Shown: positions 23,926-32,568 of the stretch, piece after piece
Layout of the letters: each line of letters begins with the position of its first letter
Position numbering within the stretch: the first letter of the stretch is position 1
NCBI GenBank assembly: GCA_040398845.1
Contig: JBBATH010000006.1
Coordinates: forward strand, 124,001-188,000
Reading direction: 5' to 3'
DNA from: WLND01 sp040398845
GTDB lineage: Bacteria > Actinomycetota > Actinomycetes > S36-B12
Length of the DNA: 64,000 nt
The notes under the pieces: model-generated
Databases searched by the model: none
Told to the model about the DNA's origin: nothing
The model's input: the letters and a program-made list of their open reading frames with translations, nothing else
Translations under genes and position numbers: made by a program

Positions 23926-25821
23926 ATGTCGAGATTCCGGTTGCTCGGTGCAGCCTTAATGTGCGTTGTGATGAGCGTCCCGACGGTGGCAGCGTCTCCG
24001 GTATTCGCCGAGGAGCCGGTGGTCCTCACCATCGGGGTTGGTGAGGATCTCGACTCTGCTAACCCGTTCACAGGGCTGTCGTCCCTCGCCTACGAGGCAT
24101 TCACCCTCCAGTACCCGACCTTGACGCAGTACGCGGCTGATGATTTTTCGATCGTTCCCGGCCTCGCTGAATCATGGGAGGAGTCGGCTGACAAGAAGTC
24201 TTGGACCTACCGACTTCGTCCGGGGATGAAGTGGAGCGACGGTGTTCCGATCACCGCCGAGGATGTCGCCTACACGTTCAATCGGATCATCGACGGCAAG
24301 TACGAGCGGACGAATTACGGTTCCTATGTCGCCAACATGGTGCGCGCAGAGGCGGTGGACGACCTCACGGTGAAGGTCGATATCGCCAAGCCCAGCCCGG
24401 TCATGGACCACCTCTTCGTATTCATTCTCCCCAAGCACGTCTGGGAGTCGATTGACGGCAAGGAGGTGCGCAAGTACAAGAACGTCGGCACCCCAGAGTC
24501 ACCGACGGTTGGCTCAGGCCCCTACGTGATGGTCGAGCGGCGCGCGGGGCAATTCACCAGGTTCAAGGCCAACCCCAACTGGTATGGCGGCAAGCGACCG
24601 GTCGATGAGGTCATCTTCAAGGTCTACAACAATCCAGATGCCCTCGGGCAGGCACTGAAGTCGGGCGAGATTGATCTTGCGCACGGCCTCGACCTCGGCG
24701 TGTATGAGTCCTTGCAGGGGGTCCCCGAAATCACGACGGTCGCCTCCACCCCTGCGAGTTTCAGTGAGGTCGCGTTCAACACAGGCGCGGCACTTGAGGA
24801 CGGCACACCCATCGGCGACGGAAACCCCCTGCTCAAGGACAAGGCCCTGCGTCAGGCCCTCAGTTGGGCGATCGATCGGAAGGCCATTGTTGACAGGGTG
24901 CTCGGCGGCGAGGGTCTGCCCGGCAGCACGGTTATCCCTCCGCTCTATCCCCAGTGGCATCTGGACCCGGCCAATCCCTACACGTATGACCCGGCGAAGG
25001 CCGCCCAGCTCCTCGATGCAGCCGGCTACCCGGTGGGTGCTGACGGTGTGCGCGCTGATGCGAAGGGCAACCGATTGAGCTTCCGTCTCATTTACCGCAC
25101 CGAGGCCGAGGGTGCGAGCTCGCAGAAGTCCGCGGAGTTCGTGCAGTCGTACCTCAAGGAAATCGGCGTTGAGGTGGAACTTAAGGGCGTCACCGAGGAT
25201 GCCATGTACGAGTTCGTTGGACAGGGTAATTTCGACATGTTCGAGTGGGGCTGGGGAGTCGAGCCTGACCCGAATTACATGCTTTCCACCTTCACCTGCG
25301 GCAGCAGGTCGTATGAGGAGGACGGCACGATCTACGCGAACCTGTCGGACTCCTTCTACTGCAATCCTGAGTACGACAAACTCTTCGACGAGCAGTCGCA
25401 GGAGACGGATTTCACCAAGCGCCAGGAGGTCGTCAAGCGCATGCAGCAGATGCTCTATGACGATGCCGTCTACATGGTCACCTACTACGCCAATGGCCTT
25501 GAGGCCTACCGAAACGACCGCTTCACCGGGTGGGTCCAGCAGCCGACTGGCAACGGCACCCTCATCTACCAGTGGGGAACTTGGTCCTACTTCGATGTCG
25601 AGCCGGTCACGGCGGCTAGCGTCGAGTCGGAGTCAGGCGCGAGTGCCGCCCCGAGCGCGGCGGCGAGCGGCACCGATGCCGGTGCCACGCAGGAGTCGGC
25701 ATCAGGCGGAGTCAGCACCGCAGTCATCGTCGGATTGCTCCTCGCCGTCATCATCATCCTGATACTCGTCATCGTTCTCGTACGCGGAAATCGGCGGGCG
25801 TCGAGCGCGGACCGCGAGTAG
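23926..25821 (+). CDS. Family 5 ABC substrate-binding protein with C-terminal membrane anchor
   Basis: About 631 residues. A cleavable-looking signal peptide (VAASPVFAEEP) is followed by an SBP_bac_5 domain: PGLAESWEESADKKSWTYRL, MKWSDGVPITAEDVAYTF, ALRQALSWAIDRKAIV and the final MVTYYANGLEAYRNDRFTGW. A Ser/Ala-rich linker (~570-595) leads to a single C-terminal membrane helix (STAVIVGLLLAVIIILILV) and a basic tail. Most actinobacterial binding proteins are lipoproteins; this one has no lipobox and is instead held by its C-terminus. ATG 23926 is preferred (GAGGAG five bases upstream) over GTG 23920. Probably serves the Dpp/Opp transporter at 29808-33518. Confidence 0.88.
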   Translation: MSRFRLLGAALMCVVMSVPTVAASPVFAEEPVVLTIGVGEDLDSANPFTGLSSLAYEAFTLQYPTLTQYAADDFSIVPGLAESWEESADKKSWTYRLRPGMKWSDGVPITAEDVAYTFNRIIDGKYERTNYGSYVANMVRAEAVDDLTVKVDIAKPSPVMDHLFVFILPKHVWESIDGKEVRKYKNVGTPESPTVGSGPYVMVERRAGQFTRFKANPNWYGGKRPVDEVIFKVYNNPDALGQALKSGEIDLAHGLDLGVYESLQGVPEITTVASTPASFSEVAFNTGAALEDGTPIGDGNPLLKDKALRQALSWAIDRKAIVDRVLGGEGLPGSTVIPPLYPQWHLDPANPYTYDPAKAAQLLDAAGYPVGADGVRADAKGNRLSFRLIYRTEAEGASSQKSAEFVQSYLKEIGVEVELKGVTEDAMYEFVGQGNFDMFEWGWGVEPDPNYMLSTFTCGSRSYEEDGTIYANLSDSFYCNPEYDKLFDEQSQETDFTKRQEVVKRMQQMLYDDAVYMVTYYANGLEAYRNDRFTGWVQQPTGNGTLIYQWGTWSYFDVEPVTAASVESESGASAAPSAAASGTDAGATQESASGGVSTAVIVGLLLAVIIILILVIVLVRGNRRASSADRE

Positions 25822-25824
25822 CCG

Positions 25825-26646
25825 ATGGGGAGTTTCGTCGACGGTCAAGACGCACGGATTCACTACAAGCAAGTGGGTGAGGGACCTGACATCGTCTGGG
25901 TGTCGGGTGCAGGTGGAACGATCGGCTCGTGGGATGCGTACCAGGTGCCCTTCTTCGAATCGCAGTTTCGTAACACCACGTTCGATTGCCGTGGGGTTGG
26001 TCAGACGACGTCCGATCGCCCGATGCCGTGGACAGTCGAGGACTTCTCCCAGGATGTCGTTGATCTGATCGAGGCCGCCTGCTCTCCACCGGTGGCAATC
26101 ATCGGCCTGTCCTTCGGTGGAGGCATCGTGCAGCAGGTCGCCATTGATCGGCCCGATCTCATCGCGTGTGTGATCACGATGGGCACGGGCGCGGTGAGCC
26201 GCGGCTGGACCTGGGATTATCAGATGGCCGAGATCGAATGGCGCCGGGCCGGCAACCGACTCGACGGCATGATGGCGGTCATCCACTACGCTGCCATGTA
26301 CTACCCGGCGCGTGTCCTCGGCGATCCGGTGCTATGGCCGAAACTGCGCGATGAACTCCTTGAGTACTACGAAACCGATACTGCGGAGGATTCACTCATT
26401 GCGCAGTGGGAGCCATGCGTGCTCTTCGACCAGCGCGAGCAATTGAAGACTTGCACCGTTCCGATGCATGTCATTGCATTCGATCAGGATGTGCAGGCCG
26501 TGCCCCAAGATGGTGAGGAGGTCGCGGCACTTACGCCGGGCGCCGAATTCCACCTATTCGAGGGCATGGGGCACTGCTCGATCTATGGTCACACGCAGGA
26601 CATCCTCAACCCGTTCATCAAGGGTCTGGTTCAGCGCTACCTCTAG
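25825..26646 (+). CDS. Alpha/beta hydrolase
   Basis: 273 residues with the standard fold. Seen are an N-terminal oxyanion-region SGAGGTIGSWD, nucleophile Ser96 in GLSFGG, an Asp candidate in VIAFDQDVQAVP, and the catalytic His in GMGHCSIYGH. It follows the binding-protein gene by 3 bases, so it is very likely cotranscribed and acts on the imported compound or its product. Its TAG stop lies in a CTAG that also supplies the stop of the convergent flavoprotein gene in the inferred ancestral arrangement; an IS5-like insertion now separates them. Confidence 0.85.
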   Translation: MGSFVDGQDARIHYKQVGEGPDIVWVSGAGGTIGSWDAYQVPFFESQFRNTTFDCRGVGQTTSDRPMPWTVEDFSQDVVDLIEAACSPPVAIIGLSFGGGIVQQVAIDRPDLIACVITMGTGAVSRGWTWDYQMAEIEWRRAGNRLDGMMAVIHYAAMYYPARVLGDPVLWPKLRDELLEYYETDTAEDSLIAQWEPCVLFDQREQLKTCTVPMHVIAFDQDVQAVPQDGEEVAALTPGAEFHLFEGMGHCSIYGHTQDILNPFIKGLVQRYL

Positions 26647-26721
26647 GGAAGCGCTGATTTTCTCTTTCGTGTGAGTGGTGTTTTGCCGGGCGTGTGGGGT
26701 TCGCTTCCGGGAGATTTCGTT

Positions 26722-26805
26722 ATGCTCAGCGACCAGATCAGTTTCACGGATGTCGAGTATTCGGAGCGCCGGCGCCGGCTACCAGGGAGTCAGCAAGCGC
26801 CCTGA
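26722..26805 (+). pseudogene. IS5-family transposase N-terminal stub
   Basis: A 27-codon frame whose first 19 residues are a typical IS5 transposase start. After ERRRR the sequence leaves the family and stops. It is an internal deletion product inside the insertion remnant. Confidence 0.65.
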
Positions 26806-27012
26806 CGTCGCCGACGACCCGACGGCATCGCCACGGAGACCAAAACAGCGCCTCCTCAACTCATCACGCGTGCCCGGAGGCACCCCGAATGGAAAACAGG
26901 CTGATGATCGGTGGTTCCCTAGCCGACTAGGGCTCAGGGCCAGCCCCGCTACACGCCTACGAGCGCCTCACTCTGGCTGGGCCTAAAGGGACAACCTTGC
27001 TGCCAAAGGTAA

Positions 27013-27043
27013 CCAAATGTAACTAGAGTGTGGTTGCATTTGG
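27013..27043 (+). promoter_or_regulatory. Inverted repeat before the truncated AlbA_2 gene
   Basis: CCAAATGTAAC (27013-27023) and GTTGCATTTGG (27033-27043) match as an inverted repeat with one mismatch; an outer pair TGCCAAA/TTTGGCA (27001-27007, 27039-27045) overlaps it. It ends within a few bases of the GTG start, so it is a candidate operator. Confidence 0.4.
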
Positions 27044-27046
27044 CAC

Positions 27047-27367
27047 GTGCATGCTTTCGACATCGAATCCGTGCTTGCCGACCTCCGAAGGCAACACGGC
27101 GACACCGCCGGTGTCGAGGTGAAGTCAGCGCGGGGCGGCTTGCCAAGCACCGTAGGTGAATCCCTATGCGCGCTCGCAAACCACCCCGGTGGCGGATTGC
27201 TTCTCCTCGGCCTCGACGAGCAGGCAGGATTTGCCCCGGTCGGTCTTACCGACCTTCAGACGCTCAAGCAGGGGATTGCCAGCAAGGCAAGCATTTTGCT
27301 GGGCGTGTGGGGGTCGTTTGTGGAAAACAGGCTGATGATCAGCGCTTCCCTAGCCCCTCATCCGTGA
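27047..27367 (+). pseudogene. Truncated Schlafen AlbA_2-type gene
   Basis: The first ~80 of 106 residues match the start of Schlafen/AlbA_2 domain proteins: EVKSARGGLPSTVGESLCALANHPGGGLLLLGLDE. These are predicted nucleic-acid-binding or ATP-binding regulators or defence proteins, usually 400-600 residues long. After LKQGIASKA the frame enters the IS5-like right end and stops, so the rest is lost. GTG 27047 is the likely start; there is no room for a ribosome site beyond the operator-like repeat. Confidence 0.7.
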
Positions 27368-29725
27368 TCCGGTCGGATCGTAGGCGGGCACGGTGAGGAT
27401 TCGGGCTGGCTGTCGATCACCGATCACGGAGACCTCGACGTCGTCGCCGCTCGTGACAACGTCGGAATCGACGAGGGCGAGGGCGAGGCTGGTCCCGACG
27501 TGGTGCCCGTAGGCGCCGGACGTCACGAGCCCGACGACACGGTCGCCGAGCCAGACGGGCTCATCGCCGATGGCATCGGAGGCAGAGTCGCCGAGATCAA
27601 GGGTTACCAGATGCCTGCTGGCGCCACGATCACGCTCGGCAAGGGCTGCCTCGCGGCCGATGAAGTCGCCCTTGTCCCAGGCGATAAAGCGATCTAGCCC
27701 GGTTTCGCCAGGGGTGTATGCCTGAGTGAACTCAGCGGACCAGATGCCAAAGGCCTTCTCGATTCGCAGGCTGTCGATGGCCCGGTCACCAACCGGCGTG
27801 ACGCCAAGCGCTGCCAGACGGCGCCACAGCGCTCCCTGACGATCAGCAGGAACCGTGATCTCGTACCCAAGCTCGCCGGCGAGTGACATTCGTGCGACGA
27901 GCATGTCGCCGAGCATGACGGCGTCCATGAAACGTATCTGGGAGATATCGAACTCAGTGAGCGACGAGACAATCTCGCGTGAACGAGGACCCGAGACGGC
28001 GAAGCCGAGCCAGGCATCGGAGAGGTTCTCGATCTCGACCCCGTCGATCAACTGCTCGGTGAACCACCGAAGGTGCCACTCCTGGAGGTAGTACGAACCG
28101 ATGACCCAGAAGCGATCCTCGGCAAGTCGGGTGACGGAGAGGTCGCCCATGAGGGTGCCCTTGGGAGCCAGCATCGGGGTGAGCCCCATACGGCCGACGG
28201 CGGGAATGCGACCAGCGAGCAGTGTGTCGAGCCATGCGGCGGCATTCGGGCCCGTGACCTGGTAGCGCGAGTAAACGCCCGTTTCGTATGCGCCGACGTC
28301 GGTGCGGACGGCGGCCACCTCGCGTGCGATGTGCGGGAAGGCATTGTCGCGCTGCAATGACGGGACGTGCTCGAAGTCAAGGGGCGCGAAGAACTGGGGA
28401 ACCTCGAGTCCCCAGGTTGCCCCGAACTGGGCACCAGCGGCCTTGAGATCCTCGTGCGCGGGTGTCGTGTGCAGCGGCCGGCCGGCCGGTAGGTGCTCGT
28501 GAGGATAGGTCGTAAGGAAGCGTCGCGCATAGAACTGGTAGGTCGTGGCGAGGAGGTAATCGTCGGATGATGCCCAGTCGCCGAAGCGCGCGACGTCCAT
28601 CGCGTAGACATCGCCACCCGGATCACCATCGACGATCCAGTTGGCGATGGCAAGGCCGACAGCGGCGCCCTGGGAGTAGCCGGCCATCACGCCTGCAGCG
28701 GCCCAGTAGCCCGGCAGTCCGCGCACTGGACCGACGAGCGGGTTGCCGTCAGGGGTGATGGCGAAGGCCCCGTGGACCCAGCGCTTGATCCCTGCGGATT
28801 CGAGGGCGGGGAACCGAGCGAACCCGATCTCTAGTTCGGTGGCGATCCGGTCGATGTCGGGTGGGAGTAGTTGGACGCCGAAATCCCACGGCGCACCCTC
28901 AGGATGCCAGTGCGCTGGATTGGATTCGTAGACCCCGAGCACGGCGCCGTTCTGCTCGCGCTGGAGGTAGGTCCAGCCCTCGAGGTCAGTGACCGCTGGC
29001 ATGGCCCAGTCGATCGCCATGATTTCGGGGACGTCCTCGGTGACGAGGTAGTGGTGCAGGATCGGGGTGACCGGGTGGTTGATGCCCACCATGTGTCCGA
29101 CCTTGCGACCCCACATGCCTGCCGCGTTGACCACGTGCTCGGTGAGGATCGGGCCCTGCTCGGTGTCGAGTTCCCATCCGGCACGCGTGCGCTTGATCCC
29201 GAGGACCCGGTTGTGGGTGATGACGGTTGCGCCGCGCTTACGAGCGGCCCCAGCGTAGGCGTAGACGGCGCCGTTGGGATCGAGATTGCCTTCGTCCGGA
29301 TCGAAGAGGCCGCCAGCGAGCCCGTTGGGATTGACGATCGGTACGAGGTCGACGATCTCGTCTACGTCGAGAAGCCGGGCACCCTCGTGCCCCATCATCT
29401 CGTGCCATGCGACCTCGGCCTTGAGCCAGCGCATCCGCTCGGGAGTGCTCGCAAGCTCGATGCCGCCCGAGAGCTTGAGCCCGATGTCGATGCCGCTCTC
29501 TTCAGCAACCTTCGGGTACATCGAGATCGTGTAGCTCTGAAGGGCAGCGACGACGGTGTCATTGTTGATGGCATGGAACCCCCCGGCTGCATGCCAGCTT
29601 GAACCGGCGGTGAGCTCGGTGCGTTCGATGAGGGCGATGTCAGTCCAGCCCTTGAGCGCGAGATGATATAGGATGCTAGTTCCGGTGATGCCCCCGCCGA
29701 TGACGACGACACGAAATGACTGCAC
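27350..29725 (-). CDS. Dimethylglycine/sarcosine-dehydrogenase-like flavoprotein with GcvT domains
   Basis: 791 residues. Residues ~1-380 are a DAO-type FAD oxidoreductase (dinucleotide motif VIGGGITG at 7-14; SSWHAAGGFH typical of covalent-FAD or dimethylglycine enzymes; GYWAAAGVMAGYSQGAAVG). A FAO_M-like linker follows, then a folate-binding GcvT domain (~430-690) and a GcvT C-terminal barrel. Family members oxidatively demethylate dimethylglycine or sarcosine and pass the one-carbon unit to tetrahydrofolate. Beside a GbcA-like Rieske oxygenase and an ABC importer, it suggests stepwise N-demethylation of an imported amine. Its stop codon lies in the CTAG at the right edge of the IS5-like insertion. 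Confidence 0.85.
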   Translation of the reverse strand: MQSFRVVVIGGGITGTSILYHLALKGWTDIALIERTELTAGSSWHAAGGFHAINNDTVVAALQSYTISMYPKVAEESGIDIGLKLSGGIELASTPERMRWLKAEVAWHEMMGHEGARLLDVDEIVDLVPIVNPNGLAGGLFDPDEGNLDPNGAVYAYAGAARKRGATVITHNRVLGIKRTRAGWELDTEQGPILTEHVVNAAGMWGRKVGHMVGINHPVTPILHHYLVTEDVPEIMAIDWAMPAVTDLEGWTYLQREQNGAVLGVYESNPAHWHPEGAPWDFGVQLLPPDIDRIATELEIGFARFPALESAGIKRWVHGAFAITPDGNPLVGPVRGLPGYWAAAGVMAGYSQGAAVGLAIANWIVDGDPGGDVYAMDVARFGDWASSDDYLLATTYQFYARRFLTTYPHEHLPAGRPLHTTPAHEDLKAAGAQFGATWGLEVPQFFAPLDFEHVPSLQRDNAFPHIAREVAAVRTDVGAYETGVYSRYQVTGPNAAAWLDTLLAGRIPAVGRMGLTPMLAPKGTLMGDLSVTRLAEDRFWVIGSYYLQEWHLRWFTEQLIDGVEIENLSDAWLGFAVSGPRSREIVSSLTEFDISQIRFMDAVMLGDMLVARMSLAGELGYEITVPADRQGALWRRLAALGVTPVGDRAIDSLRIEKAFGIWSAEFTQAYTPGETGLDRFIAWDKGDFIGREAALAERDRGASRHLVTLDLGDSASDAIGDEPVWLGDRVVGLVTSGAYGHHVGTSLALALVDSDVVTSGDDVEVSVIGDRQPARILTVPAYDPTGSRMRG

Positions 29726-29807
29726 CGCTACCCCTTCTCAGTTCCGCTACGCGGGTCGACTTGAGCCCGGACACTATCAGCCTGATGATTGTGCGGCAGG
29801 GCGAGCA

Positions 29808-30740
29808 TCAGCGCTGGTCGGAGGGCGAGTGGCGTAGGCACGCTGCGACATGCCCAATCGTTGGCTGGAGAATCGGAAGGCTCGTGGTCCGGCACTCATC
29901 CATGACGACCGGGCACCTCGGGTGGAATCGGCAGCCCTTCGGGATACGTGCCGAATCGGGCGGTTCGCCAGCGAGGACGGTGGGCTGGGTCCGCGAGATA
30001 TCCGGCACCACCGAGAGCAGTGCCTTCGTGTACGGGTGCTGCGGATTGGTGAGCACCTCGGCGGTGGGACCGGTCTCAACGATGCGACCGAGATACATCA
30101 CCGACACTCGGTCTGAAATGTTCCAGGCGAGCCCGAGATCGTGGGTGACGACAAGGACAGTGAGCCCGAGCTCGTTGCGCAGTGATAGCAGGAGGCTGAG
30201 AATCTCTCCCCGAACCGATGCATCGAGGCTGGACACGGGCTCGTCAGCGATGAGCACGCGCGGGTTCAGCACAAGGGCTCCGGCAATAACGACACGCTGC
30301 CGCTGCCCGCCAGAGAGTTCCTGCGGGTAACGCAGGAAGAAGCGCTCAGGTGGCCTGAGCCCTGCGCGGGCGAGGGCGTTAGCGACGAGCGCTGCTTCGT
30401 CGCCGCGCACCTTCTGCACCCGAAGGCCCTCGGCAACCGCGTCGTAGACCGTGTGCCGGGGATTGAGGGCGCCGAGGGGGTCCTGCTGCACCATTTGCAC
30501 CTGTGACCGAAAATGCTTGAGAGCCTTACTCGAGTAGGACAGGGCCTGCCCGTCGAATGACACGCTCCCCGAACTCGGCTTCTCCAGTCCGAGGAGGGTG
30601 CGCGCGAGGGTGGTTTTACCGCAACCGGACTCGCCGACAAGGGCCAGGATCTCCCCGGCGGGAAGGTCAAGATCGACGCCGTCGACTGCGCGCACGCCGC
30701 CATTGAACGCCACCGATAGACCTCGAGCCGCGAGGATCAT
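29808..30740 (-). CDS. Oligopeptide-type ABC transporter ATP-binding protein (DppF/OppF-like)
   Basis: 310 residues: Walker A (GESGCGKTT), Q-loop, signature LSGGQRQR, Walker B (VLIADEP) and the C-terminal oligopeptide-ABC extension with Cys residues (GCRFHPRCPVVMDEC). The ATG at 30740 overlaps the stop of the preceding gene in ATGA fashion, so the longer upstream reading is rejected. Last gene of the four-gene transporter operon. Energises uptake with the DppD-like partner; the imported compound is unknown. Confidence 0.92.
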   Translation of the reverse strand: MILAARGLSVAFNGGVRAVDGVDLDLPAGEILALVGESGCGKTTLARTLLGLEKPSSGSVSFDGQALSYSSKALKHFRSQVQMVQQDPLGALNPRHTVYDAVAEGLRVQKVRGDEAALVANALARAGLRPPERFFLRYPQELSGGQRQRVVIAGALVLNPRVLIADEPVSSLDASVRGEILSLLLSLRNELGLTVLVVTHDLGLAWNISDRVSVMYLGRIVETGPTAEVLTNPQHPYTKALLSVVPDISRTQPTVLAGEPPDSARIPKGCRFHPRCPVVMDECRTTSLPILQPTIGHVAACLRHSPSDQR

Positions 30741-31696
30741 GGCTCGACCCTGAAGCAGGCGGCCATGCGGCCGGGGGCCACCTCGATGAGCGCAGGTGCA
30801 CTCTCGATGCAGGCGGCGACCGCGATTTGACACCGAGGATGGAAGGCGCAACCGCTTGGCAGATCGTCCGGGAATGGCGGATCACCGGGCAATCCGGCGG
30901 GGGCGTAGCGTGCGGACGGGTCGCCGATGCGAGGAAAGGCCGCTGCGAGCGCACGGGTGTAGGGATGCTTGGGATTGTCGAAGATCTCCAAGGCTGGCCC
31001 TGACTCGATGATCTGGCCCGCGTACATCACGGCGATACGGTCGCAGGTGGTGCCGAGCACGCCGAGGTCGTGGCTGATGAGCATCATGCCCATGCCGAGG
31101 TCTTTGACGAGCCCGGTTAGAAGATCGAGGACCTGCGCCTGCACCATCACGTCCAGAGCAGTGGTGGGCTCGTCCGCAATGATGAGGTCCGGCTTGCACG
31201 CGAGGGCCATGGCGATCATCACGCGCTGGCGCTGCCCTCCGGCCAGTTGGTGGGGGTAGGCCTTGGCGCGCGTCGCTGGCAGCCCCACCTGGTTGAGGAG
31301 TTCTGCGACCCGGGCATCGACCTGTTTGCGTGACGCCTGCTCATGGATTCGGATCGGCTCGGCAATCTGGTCGCCGATGCGCTGCACGGGGTTGAGGGCG
31401 TGCAACGCGCCCTGGAAGACGATGGCAGCTTGCGACCAGCGCACCGCGCGAATCTCGCCCCAGTTCATCGTGAGGACATCGGCGCCGTTGACAAGCACGG
31501 CGCCGCGAACCTCGGCAGATTGTGGCAGCAGCCGCAGGACGGTCGAGGCGAGGGTTGTCTTGCCGCAGCCCGATTCACCTGCGATGCCCAGGGTCTGTCC
31601 GGCGTCGAGTGAAAGACAGACACCACGGACCGCGGCCACGGCACCCTCGCTGGATGCGTAGTTGACGCTGACGTCGTCGAATTGCAGGAGGGTCAT
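30737..31696 (-). CDS. Oligopeptide-type ABC transporter ATP-binding protein (DppD/OppD-like)
   Basis: 319 residues: Walker A (GESGCGKTT), signature LAGGQRQR, Walker B (LIIADEP), and a C-terminal Cys-rich oligopeptide/dipeptide extension (GCAFHPRCQIAVAAC). Four-base ATGA overlaps with both neighbours show tight translational coupling in the order permease B, permease C, ATPase D, ATPase F. Confidence 0.92.
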   Translation of the reverse strand: MTLLQFDDVSVNYASSEGAVAAVRGVCLSLDAGQTLGIAGESGCGKTTLASTVLRLLPQSAEVRGAVLVNGADVLTMNWGEIRAVRWSQAAIVFQGALHALNPVQRIGDQIAEPIRIHEQASRKQVDARVAELLNQVGLPATRAKAYPHQLAGGQRQRVMIAMALACKPDLIIADEPTTALDVMVQAQVLDLLTGLVKDLGMGMMLISHDLGVLGTTCDRIAVMYAGQIIESGPALEIFDNPKHPYTRALAAAFPRIGDPSARYAPAGLPGDPPFPDDLPSGCAFHPRCQIAVAACIESAPALIEVAPGRMAACFRVEP

Positions 31697-32568
31697 GATG
31701 CCCGCCCGGGGTCGACGATGCGTTCAGTGGCGCGACCGACGAGCGTGAAGGCGAGCACGACGAGCACCACGCAGATCCCGGGCGGTAGGACGTACCACCA
31801 AGCGCCGCTGCTGACGGCGCCCGAGGAGAAGGCTCGATCCAGGAGTGACCCCCACGAGGGTGCCAGCGGATCACCAAGACCGAGGAACGACAGGGTTGTC
31901 TCCGAGAGGATGACGATGGCGACGGTGAGCGTCGTGTTTGCGAGAACGAGCGGAAAGACGTTCGGCAGCACGTGCCGTGTCATCTGGTGCCAGTTGCCGG
32001 CGCCAAGGGCTCGGGATCGCTCAAGATAGGGCCGTCCCTCGATGGAGAGGGTCTGTGCCCGGATGAGTCGGGCCGTGCCGGCCCACGAGGTGATACCGAT
32101 GACGATGATGAGATTCATGGTGCTCGGTCCGAGCACGGTCGCAAGAACGATCGCGAGCGGCAGGAACGGGATGACGAGGAACCAGTCGGTCACCCCGACC
32201 AGGGCGTGACCACCAAGTCCCCTGAAGTGTCCGGCGGTGATGCCAAAGAGCGTGCCGATGACGACCGAGATGACGGTGGCAGCTAGGCCCACTGTGAGTG
32301 AGATTCGAGTGCCCCAGGCGAGGAGTAGGAGCATCGAGCGCCCGGACTCGTCCGTCCCGAGCGGGTATGACCACGAGGGTGACTCGAGCCTCCCGCCGGT
32401 GGCCTTCGTGAGGTCAAGGGCGGATTCGGGAATGAGGATCGGCGCGAGAATTGCGGTGGCGACGAACACCGCGAGAATGGCCAGACCGGCCATGCCGGCG
32501 CGGTCATGCCGAAATCCGGTGCTGAATCGTGCGAAGGCCATGCGTCGGCGTTGTGAGGCAACGCTCAT
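31693..32568 (-). CDS. Oligopeptide-type ABC transporter permease (DppC/OppC-like)
   Basis: 291 residues. The N-terminal OppC-type segment (FRHDRAGMAGLAILAVFVATAILAP) is followed by a BPD_transp_1 domain with six membrane helices in all. The EAA loop reads ERSRALGAGNWHQMTRHVLPN, placing the coupling helix. It overlaps permease B and ATPase D by four bases each. Confidence 0.92.
   Translation of the reverse strand: MSVASQRRRMAFARFSTGFRHDRAGMAGLAILAVFVATAILAPILIPESALDLTKATGGRLESPSWSYPLGTDESGRSMLLLLAWGTRISLTVGLAATVISVVIGTLFGITAGHFRGLGGHALVGVTDWFLVIPFLPLAIVLATVLGPSTMNLIIVIGITSWAGTARLIRAQTLSIEGRPYLERSRALGAGNWHQMTRHVLPNVFPLVLANTTLTVAIVILSETTLSFLGLGDPLAPSWGSLLDRAFSSGAVSSGAWWYVLPPGICVVLVVLAFTLVGRATERIVDPGRAS

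Larger units (their letters stand above)
26643..27353. mobile_element. IS5-like insertion remnant with 12-bp inverted ends and CTAG duplication
   Basis: Perfect 12-bp inverted repeats, GGAAGCGCTGAT (26647-26658) and ATCAGCGCTTCC (27338-27349), are flanked by CTAG on both sides (26643-26646, 27350-27353), the target duplication expected for some IS5 elements. At 26722 an ATG begins MLSDQISFTDVEYSERRRR, matching the N-terminus of IS5-family transposases, but the frame ends after ~27 codons. A second right-end copy lies at 26891-26922, sharing GGAAAACAGGCTGATGATC with 27322-27340. The DNA between the two right ends carries a truncated AlbA_2 gene. No functional transposase is present. Confidence 0.8.
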
